Assembly: GCA_033763695.1 (NCBI GenBank) | Contig: JANRKB010000043.1 | Location: 496,001 to 560,000, forward strand | Origin: JANRKB01 sp033763695 | GTDB taxonomy: Bacteria > Planctomycetota > Phycisphaerae > Phycisphaerales > UBA1924 | Reading direction: 5' to 3' | DNA length: 64,000 nt | Shown here: positions 35,214 through 43,117 of the stretch, in pieces | Numbering within the stretch: the stretch's first letter is position 1 | How the letters are laid out: each line of letters begins with the position of its first letter | Translations under genes and position numbers: made by a program | The notes under the pieces: generated by a model | Database searches by the model: none | Told to the model about the DNA's origin: nothing | Seen by the model: the letters and a program-made list of their open reading frames with translations, nothing else

Positions 35214-36491
35214 TCACGAAATCGTGAGCACGGGCCGCTTCGCCGCCTGCTTCATCTTCGCCAGCGCGATCTGCGACTCGAAGTTGCCCACAAGCCGCTC
35301 CAGCGCCGCGCTCAGCCGCTGACCGGCGGGGTCGGTGCCCGTGTAGTTCTTCGTCGGTTCGCCCGCGTCGCTGTTGGCCCGCAGGCTCATGGTGATCGGC
35401 ACGGCACCCAGGAACGGCACGTTGCAGCGCTGCGCCATCATCTCCGCCCCGCCGCGCCCGAAGATGTCGTACTCCTTGCCGTCGTCGCCCACAAACGACG
35501 ACATGTTCTCCACCACGCCGAGGATGTCGACACCCAGTTGCTGGAACATCCGCAGCGCGCGGATCGCGTCATCCTGGGCCACCTGCTGCGGCGTGCAGAC
35601 AACCACCGCGCCCGTCAGTTTCAACGTCTGACTCATCGTCAGCGAAATGTCGCCCGTGCCCGGCGGCAGATCGATGATCAGGTAATCAAGCTCGCCCCAC
35701 GCCGTCTGCTCGACCAGTTGCTTGAACGCGCCGTGCGCCATCGGCCCGCGCCAGATCAGCGGCTTGTCCGCGTCCACGAGTTTGCCGATCGTGATCGACT
35801 TGATGCCATGCACCAGGAACGGCTGCAACTTCCCGTTGAGCACCGCCTGATCAAGCGTGCCAAGCCCCAGCATCGTCGGCATCGACGGCCCATAGATGTC
35901 GCCATCCAGCAGACCCACCGCATGACCCTTGCGCGCCAAGCCCACGGCCAGATTCAGCGCGATGCTCGACTTGCCGACGCCGCCTTTGCCCGCGCCGACC
36001 GCGATCACATGCTTGACGCCCGGCAGCGGCCCGCTCGCGCCCGAAAGCCCCTGCTGCGGATTGGCGGGTTGCGACGCCGGACGCTGCGTGTCCGCCAAGC
36101 CGCCGATCGGACGATGGCCGCCCGAATCCTGCGCGCTGGTCGGCGCGGGTGCCGGTGCCGGGCGCCCCGTGCCGCCGGTGAACGCGCCGAACTTGGCCGT
36201 GTGCACCACGTCGCCCGGTTCGTTGACGTACTCAACGATGAGCGAATCGACCTTCGCCCCGACGCGCGCCGCCTCCGCAATCAGCGCGGCATGGGCAGTC
36301 CGCGCAATCGAGTCCAGCACATGCGGCGGCACCCCCGGCACATGCAGCTTCACGCTCGCATAGGTGTCGCACGCGCTGGCCCACTGCAGCGCGCCCGACG
36401 AAACCAGGTCCGACGCCGCGTCGCTCGCGCTGGGCGACGGATTGGGAATGGTCGAGAGGGCGTGGCGGACAAGGTCTTTCGAGAGCGACAT
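35214..36491 (-). CDS. mrp: Mrp/ApbC-type P-loop ATPase (iron-sulfur carrier family)
   Basis: 425 residues. The N-terminal MIP18/DUF59 domain (about 1-100) is followed by a Pro/Ala-rich linker (about 105-150). The ParA/MinD-like ATPase starts at AVGAGKGGVGKSSIALNLAV (deviant Walker A) with LLDGDIYGPSMPTMLG and IIDLPPGTGD. These proteins carry Fe-S clusters to apoproteins. The paired Cys normally seen after VENMS is missing: the chain reads VENMSSFVGDDGKEYDIFG instead of having a CxxC there. A cluster would therefore have to be held differently, or not at all. GAGGAA ten bases before the ATG is the ribosome-binding site. Confidence 0.9.
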   Translation of the reverse strand: MSLSKDLVRHALSTIPNPSPSASDAASDLVSSGALQWASACDTYASVKLHVPGVPPHVLDSIARTAHAALIAEAARVGAKVDSLIVEYVNEPGDVVHTAKFGAFTGGTGRPAPAPAPTSAQDSGGHRPIGGLADTQRPASQPANPQQGLSGASGPLPGVKHVIAVGAGKGGVGKSSIALNLAVGLARKGHAVGLLDGDIYGPSMPTMLGLGTLDQAVLNGKLQPFLVHGIKSITIGKLVDADKPLIWRGPMAHGAFKQLVEQTAWGELDYLIIDLPPGTGDISLTMSQTLKLTGAVVVCTPQQVAQDDAIRALRMFQQLGVDILGVVENMSSFVGDDGKEYDIFGRGGAEMMAQRCNVPFLGAVPITMSLRANSDAGEPTKNYTGTDPAGQRLSAALERLVGNFESQIALAKMKQAAKRPVLTIS

Positions 36492-36794
36492 GGGACGCGT
36501 TCCTCAGATGGGCAGCGCCAAGAACGCACCGAGTGGGCTTTCCGTCCCCGGGGTTTGCGTGGGGGGTGTCGTCGGTGCGGCCTGCGCGGACAGCACCGAT
36601 GGTAGGGGACGGGGGTGCCGGACCCCGAGGTCTGGTGGTTGGCCCGTACATCAAAACCCGCCCGGCAATCATCAAGAACGCATGCAATCCCAGTCGATGC
36701 CCCTCGTTATGCCAAGGTCGGGAGGGTGTCTCGATCTCGCCGGCCTTCCGGCCCGAACCACACGTAGCCTCAACCTCGTGACAGGAGTCGCAAC
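36492..36794. other. Divergent intergenic region between mrp and an exported low-complexity protein gene
   Basis: Contains the ribosome-binding sites of both genes. I see no strong promoter, repeat family member or small gene. Confidence 0.4.
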
Positions 36795-37943
36795 ATGAAC
36801 CGCAACAACCGCATGTCCTCTGCCTTCGTCGGCGCACTGGTGTTGACCGCCGGCATGGCGTTCGGCCAGGCCGCCACCGAGACCAAGAGCGCCAAACCCG
36901 CCGACGAGAAGTCCGTCCTCAAAGGCCCCGAGGTCAAGGACAACAGCCTCCCCGGCACCCGCGGCCAGTTCGCCCCCGGCAACAACGCCCGCGGCAAGGA
37001 CGCGCTCGCGATGCGCGGCCCGAACCCGCGCCTCTTCCGCCAGGCGGTGATGTCCCTCAAGAACGAGCAGACCCCCGAAGACCTCCGCCTGACCCCCACC
37101 CAGGAGCAGGCCCTCAATCTGATCACCGACGACACCCGCCGCACCGCTGAGGAATATCGCGGCAAGCACATGGACGAGGTCCGTGAGCTCATGAAGGACC
37201 TGTCGCCGCAGGATCGCCAGAAGGCCGAAATGCTCCTCCGCATGGCCGGCGGCCGACCCGGCCCCGGCGGTCCCGGTGGCCCCGAGGGTCGTCCCGAAGG
37301 TCGCCAGGAAGGCGGCCCGCGCCGCGGCGAAGGCTTCCGTCCCGAAGGTCCCAAGGGCGGTCCGCAGGGTGGCCCGAAGGAAGGCCCCGACGGCGAGATG
37401 ATGCCGCCGCCCCTCAAGGACGGCCCCGCCGCCAAGGGTGAGGCCAAGCCCGACGCCGACGCCAAGCCGCTGACCAAGGAAGAGAAGCAGGAGAAGGAAG
37501 CCAAGGCTGAGAGGGCCAAGGCCCGTCTCAAGGAGATCATGGAGTCGGCCCCCAAGCCGCAGGACGCCGAGAGCCGCGTCTATGCCGTGCTCACCGACGG
37601 CCAGAAGGCCCTCGTCGAGAAGCGCATGACCGAGATGCAGGCCCAGCAGCAGAAGCAGGCCGCCGAGCGTCGTGGCGGCAAGGGTGAGGCGGGCCAGCGT
37701 GCAGGCCGCGGCCAACGTGGCCAGGCCGGCGAGGACCGTCCCCAACTCACCGAAGAGCAGAAGGCCCAGCGCGAGGCCAAGCGTGCCGAGATGCGCGAGA
37801 AGCTCAAGAACATGAGCCCCGAGGAGCGCAAGGCATTCCTTGACGACATGCGTGCCAAGCGTCAGGCCCGCCAGGACAAGAACAAGCCGGGCGAGAGCAA
37901 GCCCGCGCCCGGCACCGATTCGATCAACCCGCCCGCGCCGTGA
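36795..37943 (+). CDS. Exported low-complexity charged protein
   Basis: 382 residues; AGGAG eight bases before the ATG. The signal peptide MNRNNRMSSAFVGALVLTAG leads to cleavage at AFGQ. Residues 80-150 are helical and charged (LTPTQEQALNLITDDTRRTA; MKDLSPQDRQKAEMLLRMAG). Residues 150-230 are Gly/Pro/Arg/Glu repeats (GRPGPGGPGGPEGRPEGRQE). Residues 240-360 are again helical with LTEEQKAQREAKRAEMREKL and MSPEERKAFLDDMRAKRQ. The LTxEQ / SPEER pattern recalls Spy/CpxP-like periplasmic chaperones, without firm homology. It is followed by two hairpins, the second a good terminator. Confidence 0.72.
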   Translation: MNRNNRMSSAFVGALVLTAGMAFGQAATETKSAKPADEKSVLKGPEVKDNSLPGTRGQFAPGNNARGKDALAMRGPNPRLFRQAVMSLKNEQTPEDLRLTPTQEQALNLITDDTRRTAEEYRGKHMDEVRELMKDLSPQDRQKAEMLLRMAGGRPGPGGPGGPEGRPEGRQEGGPRRGEGFRPEGPKGGPQGGPKEGPDGEMMPPPLKDGPAAKGEAKPDADAKPLTKEEKQEKEAKAERAKARLKEIMESAPKPQDAESRVYAVLTDGQKALVEKRMTEMQAQQQKQAAERRGGKGEAGQRAGRGQRGQAGEDRPQLTEEQKAQREAKRAEMREKLKNMSPEERKAFLDDMRAKRQARQDKNKPGESKPAPGTDSINPPAP

Positions 37944-37996
37944 GCGATGGTCGGTTGGCAGTGTGACAACGTGAGAACGGTGTCCAGGCTGAGAAG

Positions 37997-38013
37997 TCGG
38001 GCCGCAGGCCCGA
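37997..38013 (+). repeat. Short hairpin after the low-complexity protein gene
   Basis: TCGGGCC-GCA-GGCCCGA, seven perfect pairs. It lies 53 bases after the stop and has no T-run, so it may be a decayed repeat or a 3'-end stabilising hairpin. Confidence 0.45.
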
Positions 38014-38040
38014 TTGAGGGAGCCTGACCCGAGGGAAAGA

Positions 38041-38096
38041 CGAATGCGGGCTGTTTGCGTTCAGGAGAGGACGCCGCAGCCCGCATTCGCGTTTTT
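38041..38096 (+). terminator. Intrinsic terminator
   Basis: Thirteen-pair stem CGAATGCGGGCTG (38041-38053) / CAGCCCGCATTCG (38077-38089), with further GCGT/ACGC pairing inside the loop, followed by CGTTTTTA. It is a good Rho-independent stop 97 bases after the exported protein gene. Confidence 0.75.
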
Positions 38097-38140
38097 ATCG
38101 CATTTCAGGGCGTTTTCCTGAGTCGGCACCGCGCGCGTGC

Positions 38141-38160
38141 CATCATGCGCAAGGATGGTG
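38141..38160 (+). repeat. Possible hairpin repeat family B copy (weak)
   Basis: CATCAT-GCGCAAGG-ATGGTG with one G-U pair, flanked on both sides by CGTGC (38136-38140 and 38161-38165). The stem is short and the loop is not the family loop, so this assignment is tentative. Confidence 0.3.
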
Positions 38161-38351
38161 CGTGCCGCTGCGCCAAGCCCGCCTCGCAGCGTGTGACGTG
38201 ACGCAAAGACGCGCAGCGAATGCCGATTGTGGGGGGGTGCCGCGGCACCGCGACACGTGCCATGCCGGCGAGCATCAGAAAACCGAGCACGCCGTGAAGA
38301 TTTCGCTCATGAAGATTGAAGCTTTGAGAAACCAAACGCCCGATAGGTTTG

Positions 38352-38357
38352 TATAAT
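38352..38357 (+). promoter_or_regulatory. TATAAT, possible -10 of the ResB-like gene
   Basis: A perfect TATAAT in an AT-rich patch. The best upstream -35 match, TTGAGA at 38324-38329, is 22 bases away, which is too far. Transcription from here would make a leader of about 195 bases. Confidence 0.4.
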
Positions 38358-38381
38358 CCTTTGATCTCTCTCTCCTCCAGC

Positions 38382-38425
38382 GGGGCACTGTCTAGCGATA
38401 GTGCCTCGCTTGTCGTTTTGCCCCG
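38382..38425 (+). promoter_or_regulatory. Leader hairpin with two exclusive pairings
   Basis: GGCACTGTC (38384-38392) pairs with GATAGTGCC (38397-38405) across a TAGC loop. Alternatively GGGGCA (38382-38387) pairs with TGCCCC (38419-38424). The two share bases and cannot form together, a layout seen in attenuators. It starts about 20 bases after the predicted RNA start. Function is inferred only. Confidence 0.35.
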
Positions 38426-38558
38426 TCGCCTTCACGACGCCCCGCGCCGGTGGTTTGCGGAGCGGCTCGTCCGGCATCAGTGCCGCACATCGTGATCCGT
38501 ATGATCCGGCCGCTCGTCCGTGCCGCGATCCCGCGCCGGGCGGCGACAGGAGTCTGGC

Positions 38559-41114
38559 GTGAGCGCGAAATGGCGGCGAAGTCTGGCGTGGGATGACGCG
38601 TTCTTTCCTCCCGCGCTCTGGCCGGTCAAAATCACACTGCGGCTGTTCAGTTCGATCCGCCTCGCGGTCGTGCTGCTCACGCTCGTCGCGCTCTACGGCA
38701 TTCTCGCCAGCGTGCCCATCGGCATGCTTGCGATCATCCCCACGCTCGTCGTCTACGCCCTCACGCTGCTCGTCCCCACGGCGATCATCGCCGGGCTGCC
38801 CACGTGGTTCGCATATCGCGCACTCGCCAACAAGGCGCGGGCGCTGCGATTCCCCATCGTGCTCGGGCTTGGCGTCGCGCTCGCGCTGCTGACGGCGTGG
38901 CAGTGGTACGCCCAGGTCTGGCCGCGGCTCGTCTATGACCCCGTCAAGCACAACGGCCTGCGCTTCTTCGCCGAGTTCTGCGAGCAGTACGCGGCCACCA
39001 CGCTGCGCCGCCTGCCGGGCATGGAGATGAGCGAACTCGAGTTCTACTCGTGGTGGCCGCTGCGCGTCATCCTGCTGCTCTTTGTCGCCAACATGGTGAT
39101 CGCAACCGTGCGGCGGATCGAGTTCACGTTCAAGAACCTCGGTGTGCTCACCGTGCACACCGGCATCGTCGTGATCACACTGGGCAGCGTCTACTACGCG
39201 GGGCTCAAGCGCGAAGGCGACACGATCCTGATGGCAGGTGCGCCCGACGCCGAGGGCGTGCCCGGCCCCGGCGTGCCGCAGGAAGTCTTCTACGACAACA
39301 CGCGCGTCGCGCTGTATCTGGGCGAGCAGTTCGGCTGGGAACAGCGCATGCTCGACGGCGTGCCGCGCTACAACGACTATGGGCTTGATGTGCAGGCAGG
39401 CACGACGCTGTCGGAGGCGATGCGCACCAAGAAGCCGTGGGATGTGCAGCCCAAGCGCTCGCTCGCGGTGAATGTGCCGCCGAGCCCGTCTCTGCGGACC
39501 GACCCCGATCTGGGCGTGCGCTTGGTCGGCTACGCGTCGTATGCCGAGCCGGTCGAAGATTGGGTGCGTGCCGATCCGGTGCCCGGGCGGCCGGTGCGTC
39601 CGGGCAGCAAGCTCAACCCGCTGCGCGTGATCCAACTCATCAGCAGCGTGCCCGATTCTGAAGGACGCGTCAGCACCGAGCCCGCGTTCAGCTTTTCGAT
39701 CCTGCCCAGCGATGCTGCGCATTCGTACGCCGAGAACGAAGCGATGGCGATCGAGTATGCGATCGGCATGGACCAGGCCCGCTGGCGCGACTTGAGCGAG
39801 CCGCTGCCGCCAACGGCGCTGCACAGCCTCGTCGTCGATGTCGCGGGCGTGCCGCCAGCCCAGCCGACGCGCATCGTGCGCCCTGTCGCAGACGGCGACG
39901 AGTTTGTCGTCGCGGGCTGGACGATCCAGGTCAAGCGCATCACGCCCGAGCCCGAGTTCCCCATCATCACCGAGGGATACAAGGGCGCGAGCAGCAGCGT
40001 CGCGGTGGTGCGGGTGACGCCGCCGAAGGACAGCGGCAAGAAGCCGTTCGAACGCTGGGTCTATCACCGCTTCCCCGCGATCATCCAAGACCTCTCCGAC
40101 GAACTCAACGCGAGCGGCATGCCCAAGCGCGGCCCCGCCGACCCCGCCATCCGCATCGGCTTGATCGAGCAAGACAAACTCCGCGTCTACTTCGACGAGC
40201 GCGAGGACGGCACGGTCCGCGCAATCGCCCGCATGCCCGATCCCAACAACGTGCTGGGCGCCAAGCGCCTGCAAGTCGTCGGCACGCTCCCCGATGGCCG
40301 CTTTGACGAAGTGGTTCCCAAGATCGCGCTGCGCATCGCCGATCGCTGGGTGAACGCCGAGAAGTTTGAGCGGCCGCGCCCCGTGGCCGAGGCCGAGCGT
40401 CAGCGCAGCGGCATCGGCACGCACGAGAATGCGATGCTCGCCGTCGAACTCACATGGAAGAGTGACCCGAGCTGGAAACGCGTCGTCTGGTTGCCCTTCA
40501 CGAAGTATTTCGGGCTGCGCATGGGCACTGAGCGACAAGTCGAACTGCCCAGCGGCAGCGTGCTGAACCTCGCGTTCGGGCGCGTGCAGTATCCGCTGCC
40601 GGGCTTCCAGATTCAGATGCTCGACTTCGAGATGATCGCGTACGACCATCGCGGCGCGCCGCGCGACTACCAGAGCAAGGTGCGCGTCATCCCCAAGGAC
40701 GATTCCTTCACGATGTTCGAGCACGTGACCAAGCTCAACGAGCCGCTTCGTGCTCCCTTCCACTGGGACGACAACGCCTCGTGGATCGCCAATGCCGCAC
40801 GCCGACTCGCCGCCGGCGTCAACCCGAACCAGTACAAGTTCAGCCAGGCGGGCTGGGACGCCAGCGGCTGGGAACGCACGCAACAGATGGTCGACCAGGG
40901 CCTTGCCAAGCGCCCGCGCGCGTCGTTCACCATCCTCGGCGTCGGCAACAGCCCGGGCATCCACATCATCGCACTCGGCGGCGTGCTCATGGGCCTGGGC
41001 ATCCCGTGGGCCTTCTACGTCAAGCCGTGGCTCGTGCAGCGCGAGAAGCGCCGGATCCAGGATGCAGTGAAGGCCGGGACCTATCGCGCACCCGCGAAGG
41101 CGAGCGGAGCTTGA
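38559..41114 (+). CDS. Large ResB/Ccs1-like membrane protein
   Basis: 851 residues from a GTG at 38559, chosen because AGGAG lies seven bases upstream; the open frame begins earlier without start signals. Helices lie in the first 210 residues (LRLFSSIRLAVVLLTLVALY, typical of ResB; then LAIIPTLVVYALTLLVPTAI; and NLGVLTVHTGIVVITLGSVY). A large extracytoplasmic beta-rich domain spans about 220-790, and a last helix is at GIHIIALGGVLMGLGIPWAF. ResB with CcsA attaches haem to apocytochromes c in system II. Here the soluble part is far longer than in ordinary ResB, and no ccsA lies next to it. A cytochrome-maturation role is probable but not shown. Confidence 0.78.
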   Translation: MSAKWRRSLAWDDAFFPPALWPVKITLRLFSSIRLAVVLLTLVALYGILASVPIGMLAIIPTLVVYALTLLVPTAIIAGLPTWFAYRALANKARALRFPIVLGLGVALALLTAWQWYAQVWPRLVYDPVKHNGLRFFAEFCEQYAATTLRRLPGMEMSELEFYSWWPLRVILLLFVANMVIATVRRIEFTFKNLGVLTVHTGIVVITLGSVYYAGLKREGDTILMAGAPDAEGVPGPGVPQEVFYDNTRVALYLGEQFGWEQRMLDGVPRYNDYGLDVQAGTTLSEAMRTKKPWDVQPKRSLAVNVPPSPSLRTDPDLGVRLVGYASYAEPVEDWVRADPVPGRPVRPGSKLNPLRVIQLISSVPDSEGRVSTEPAFSFSILPSDAAHSYAENEAMAIEYAIGMDQARWRDLSEPLPPTALHSLVVDVAGVPPAQPTRIVRPVADGDEFVVAGWTIQVKRITPEPEFPIITEGYKGASSSVAVVRVTPPKDSGKKPFERWVYHRFPAIIQDLSDELNASGMPKRGPADPAIRIGLIEQDKLRVYFDEREDGTVRAIARMPDPNNVLGAKRLQVVGTLPDGRFDEVVPKIALRIADRWVNAEKFERPRPVAEAERQRSGIGTHENAMLAVELTWKSDPSWKRVVWLPFTKYFGLRMGTERQVELPSGSVLNLAFGRVQYPLPGFQIQMLDFEMIAYDHRGAPRDYQSKVRVIPKDDSFTMFEHVTKLNEPLRAPFHWDDNASWIANAARRLAAGVNPNQYKFSQAGWDASGWERTQQMVDQGLAKRPRASFTILGVGNSPGIHIIALGGVLMGLGIPWAFYVKPWLVQREKRRIQDAVKAGTYRAPAKASGA

Positions 41115-41179
41115 CGCCGACCCCTGCGTGGTTCTGCGCCGCGCGGACCGACGCGTCGTCGACGGCGATACACCCGTGC

Positions 41180-41211
41180 CACTGATGTCCGAGTCTTCGA
41201 GGACATCAGTG
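41180..41211 (+). repeat. Hairpin repeat family B, copy 1
   Basis: Stem CACTGATGTCC / GGACATCAGTG (11 perfect pairs) around the family loop GAGTCTTCGA, preceded by the family flank CGTGC (41175-41179). Confidence 0.8.
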
Positions 41212-41244
41212 CGCTCGCGCAAGGATTGGCCGCGGCGTCATCGA

Positions 41245-41278
41245 CACCGAGATGCTCGCAAAGCCTCCCATCTCGGTG
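41245..41278 (-). repeat. Hairpin repeat family B, copy 2 (second loop type)
   Basis: Stem CACCGAGATG / CATCTCGGTG (10 pairs) with loop CTCGCAAAGCCTCC, followed by GCACG, the reverse complement of the family flank. The loop matches that of copy 6 at 63741. Confidence 0.7.
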
Positions 41279-41432
41279 GCACGGGGATTGGATTTACCCG
41301 CATCGTCGCGCAAGCGACACCCCCGGAACGCGCCGACCCTTGCACACGATTGCCGAGGCTGGATCGTGCGACCCACATCTCGCGATTGACGCTCCCACGC
41401 GATTCCGATCGTTGAAGCCAAAGTCCGCTTGA

Positions 41433-41438
41433 TAGAAT
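41433..41438 (+). promoter_or_regulatory. -10-like hexamer for leaderless purE
   Basis: TAGAAT, six bases (CCGCCC), then the ATG at 41445. TTGAAG at 41412-41417, 15 bases upstream of the hexamer, may be the -35 element. Confidence 0.5.
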
Positions 41439-41444
41439 CCGCCC

Positions 41445-41948
41445 ATGAGCACGCCGCTGGTCGGGATCATCATGGGCTCGCGCTCCGACTGGGAGACGAT
41501 GCAGCACGCGGCAGACATGCTCACGCGCCTTGGCGTGCCACACGAAGTGCGCGTCGTCTCGGCTCATCGCACCCCCGATCTGCTCATGGACTATGCCGCA
41601 GGCGCACGAGGCCGCGGGCTTGAGGTGATCATCGCCGGCGCAGGCGGTGCCGCACATCTCCCCGGCATGTGCGCCAGTAAGACCGATCTGCCGGTCCTCG
41701 GCGTGCCCGTCGAGAGTCACGCGCTCAAGGGCATCGACTCGCTCTTGTCCATCGTGCAGATGCCCGCAGGTGTGCCCGTCGGCACCCTCGCGATCGGTAA
41801 GGCGGGCGCAGCAAACGCCGCCATTCTCGCCGCCTCGATCGTCGGGCTATCGCGCCCCGCGATCGCCGCGCAGGTCGCCGCGTTCCGCGCCGAGCAGACG
41901 CGCAACGTCCTCGCCAGTGCTGACCCGCGCCAAGGCCCTCAGGCATGA
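41445..41948 (+). CDS. purE: N5-carboxyaminoimidazole ribonucleotide mutase
   Basis: 167 residues, the normal length for class I PurE. It moves the carboxyl group of N5-CAIR to carbon 4 in purine synthesis. The family motifs are all present: IIMGSRSDWETM at the N-terminus, VVSAHRTPD with the catalytic His, and IAGAGGAAHLPGM. The stop overlaps the start of purK (ATGA), so the two are translationally coupled. There is no Shine-Dalgarno sequence; it is the first gene of a probably leaderless unit. Confidence 0.96.
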   Translation: MSTPLVGIIMGSRSDWETMQHAADMLTRLGVPHEVRVVSAHRTPDLLMDYAAGARGRGLEVIIAGAGGAAHLPGMCASKTDLPVLGVPVESHALKGIDSLLSIVQMPAGVPVGTLAIGKAGAANAAILAASIVGLSRPAIAAQVAAFRAEQTRNVLASADPRQGPQA

Positions 41949-43075
41949 GCGAGGCCGGCTTTCCCAATCTGCGCATCGGCGTCCTCGGCGGCGGCCAACT
42001 CGGACGCATGCTCGGGCTCGCGGGCGTGCCGCTGGGCATGTCCTTCCGCTTTCTTGATCCCGCCTCCGACGCCCCCGCGGCAGACGTCGGCGAGATGATC
42101 CTCGCCCCCTTCGACGACGAACGCGCGGTTGACGCGCTCGCCGCGGGCCTCGACGCCGCGACCTTTGAGTTTGAGAACGTGCCCGCGTCCATCGCCGCAC
42201 GCCTCGCGTCGCTCGTGCCCACCTGCCCGCCGCCGCTCGCGCTCACCATCGGACAAGATCGCCTGAACGAGAAAGAGATGTTCACGCGGCTTGGTATCAC
42301 GACGAACGCGTACGCCGCGGTGGATTCGCGCGAAGACCTGGCGCGGGCGATCGACGCCGTGGGCCTGCCGCTCGTGCTCAAGACGCGACGGCTGGGGTAC
42401 GACGGCAAGGGGCAGGCCGTGTGCCGCTCGCGTGACGAGGCCGAGCGCGCATTCGACGCCTTGCGTCCGATCGGCGTGCTGCTGGCGGAGGCCTTCGTCG
42501 CGTTTGAGCGCGAGGTGTCGATTCTCGCCGTGCGCGGCCACGCCGGGCCGCACGGGCCACAGACGCGCTTCTATCCCCTCGCCCAGAACACCCATCGCTC
42601 CGGCATTCTGCACGTCTCGATCGCGCCCGCGCCCGACAGCGCAGACCTGCAGAGCCAGGCCGAGCGTGCCGCGGCTCGCGTGCTCGATGAACTGAACTAC
42701 ACCGGCGTGCTCGTGATCGAGTTCTTTGTTCGCGCCGGCGTGCTGGTCGCCAACGAGATCGCCCCGCGCGTGCACAACTCCGGTCACTGGACGATCGAGG
42801 GAAGTGTGTGCTCGCAGTTTGAGAATCACCTGCGCGCGATCGCCGGGCTGCCGCTCGGCTCGACCGCGATGCGCGAAGAGTGTGCGGCCATGGTCAATCT
42901 CGTCGGCGCGCTGCCGCCACGCAAAGACCTGCTCGCGATCGACGGCGCGCACATCCACCTCTACGCCAAATCAGCACGTCCCGCACGCAAAGTCGGCCAC
43001 GTCACCGTCACCGGCACGCGGGCGCACGTGCTCGAGTGCGTCGAACAGCTCAAGACGCTCTGCGCGTGGGCCTGA
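41945..43075 (+). CDS. purK: N5-carboxyaminoimidazole ribonucleotide synthase
   Basis: 376 residues. This ATP-grasp enzyme makes N5-CAIR from AIR, bicarbonate and ATP, the substrate of PurE. The N-terminal preATP-grasp begins with LRIGVLGGGQLGRMLGLAG. The ATP-grasp part has VLKTRRLGYDGKGQAV, the acidic EAFVAFEREVS, and the late motif NEIAPRVHNSGHWTIEG that supplies metal-binding Glu/Asn residues. It directly follows purE with a four-base overlap, and converges with the EEP-family hydrolase gene 42 bases beyond its stop. Confidence 0.95.
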   Translation: MSEAGFPNLRIGVLGGGQLGRMLGLAGVPLGMSFRFLDPASDAPAADVGEMILAPFDDERAVDALAAGLDAATFEFENVPASIAARLASLVPTCPPPLALTIGQDRLNEKEMFTRLGITTNAYAAVDSREDLARAIDAVGLPLVLKTRRLGYDGKGQAVCRSRDEAERAFDALRPIGVLLAEAFVAFEREVSILAVRGHAGPHGPQTRFYPLAQNTHRSGILHVSIAPAPDSADLQSQAERAAARVLDELNYTGVLVIEFFVRAGVLVANEIAPRVHNSGHWTIEGSVCSQFENHLRAIAGLPLGSTAMREECAAMVNLVGALPPRKDLLAIDGAHIHLYAKSARPARKVGHVTVTGTRAHVLECVEQLKTLCAWA

Positions 43076-43117
43076 TCATGCATCGCCCACATGATGGATG
43101 CGCTGCGCCTCGCGAGT

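Larger units (their letters stand above)
37944..38558. other. Long intergenic region before the ResB-like gene
   Basis: Carries the hairpin and terminator of the upstream gene, a weak hairpin-B-like element at 38141-38160, a TATAAT at 38352-38357 and a leader hairpin at 38382-38425. Short open frames occur but none looks coding. Confidence 0.5.
41115..41444. other. Intergenic region carrying hairpin repeats before purE
   Basis: Contains family B hairpins at 41180-41211 and 41245-41278, and a related weaker hairpin CACGAT / ATCGTG at 41345-41368 with a 12-base loop. The purE -10-like hexamer is at 41433. No gene seen. Confidence 0.6.

Noticed and set aside
38307..41222. 971-codon open frame antisense to the ResB-like gene
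   Set aside because: Arg/His/Asp-rich product without motifs; the sense frame has helices and a ribosome-binding site.
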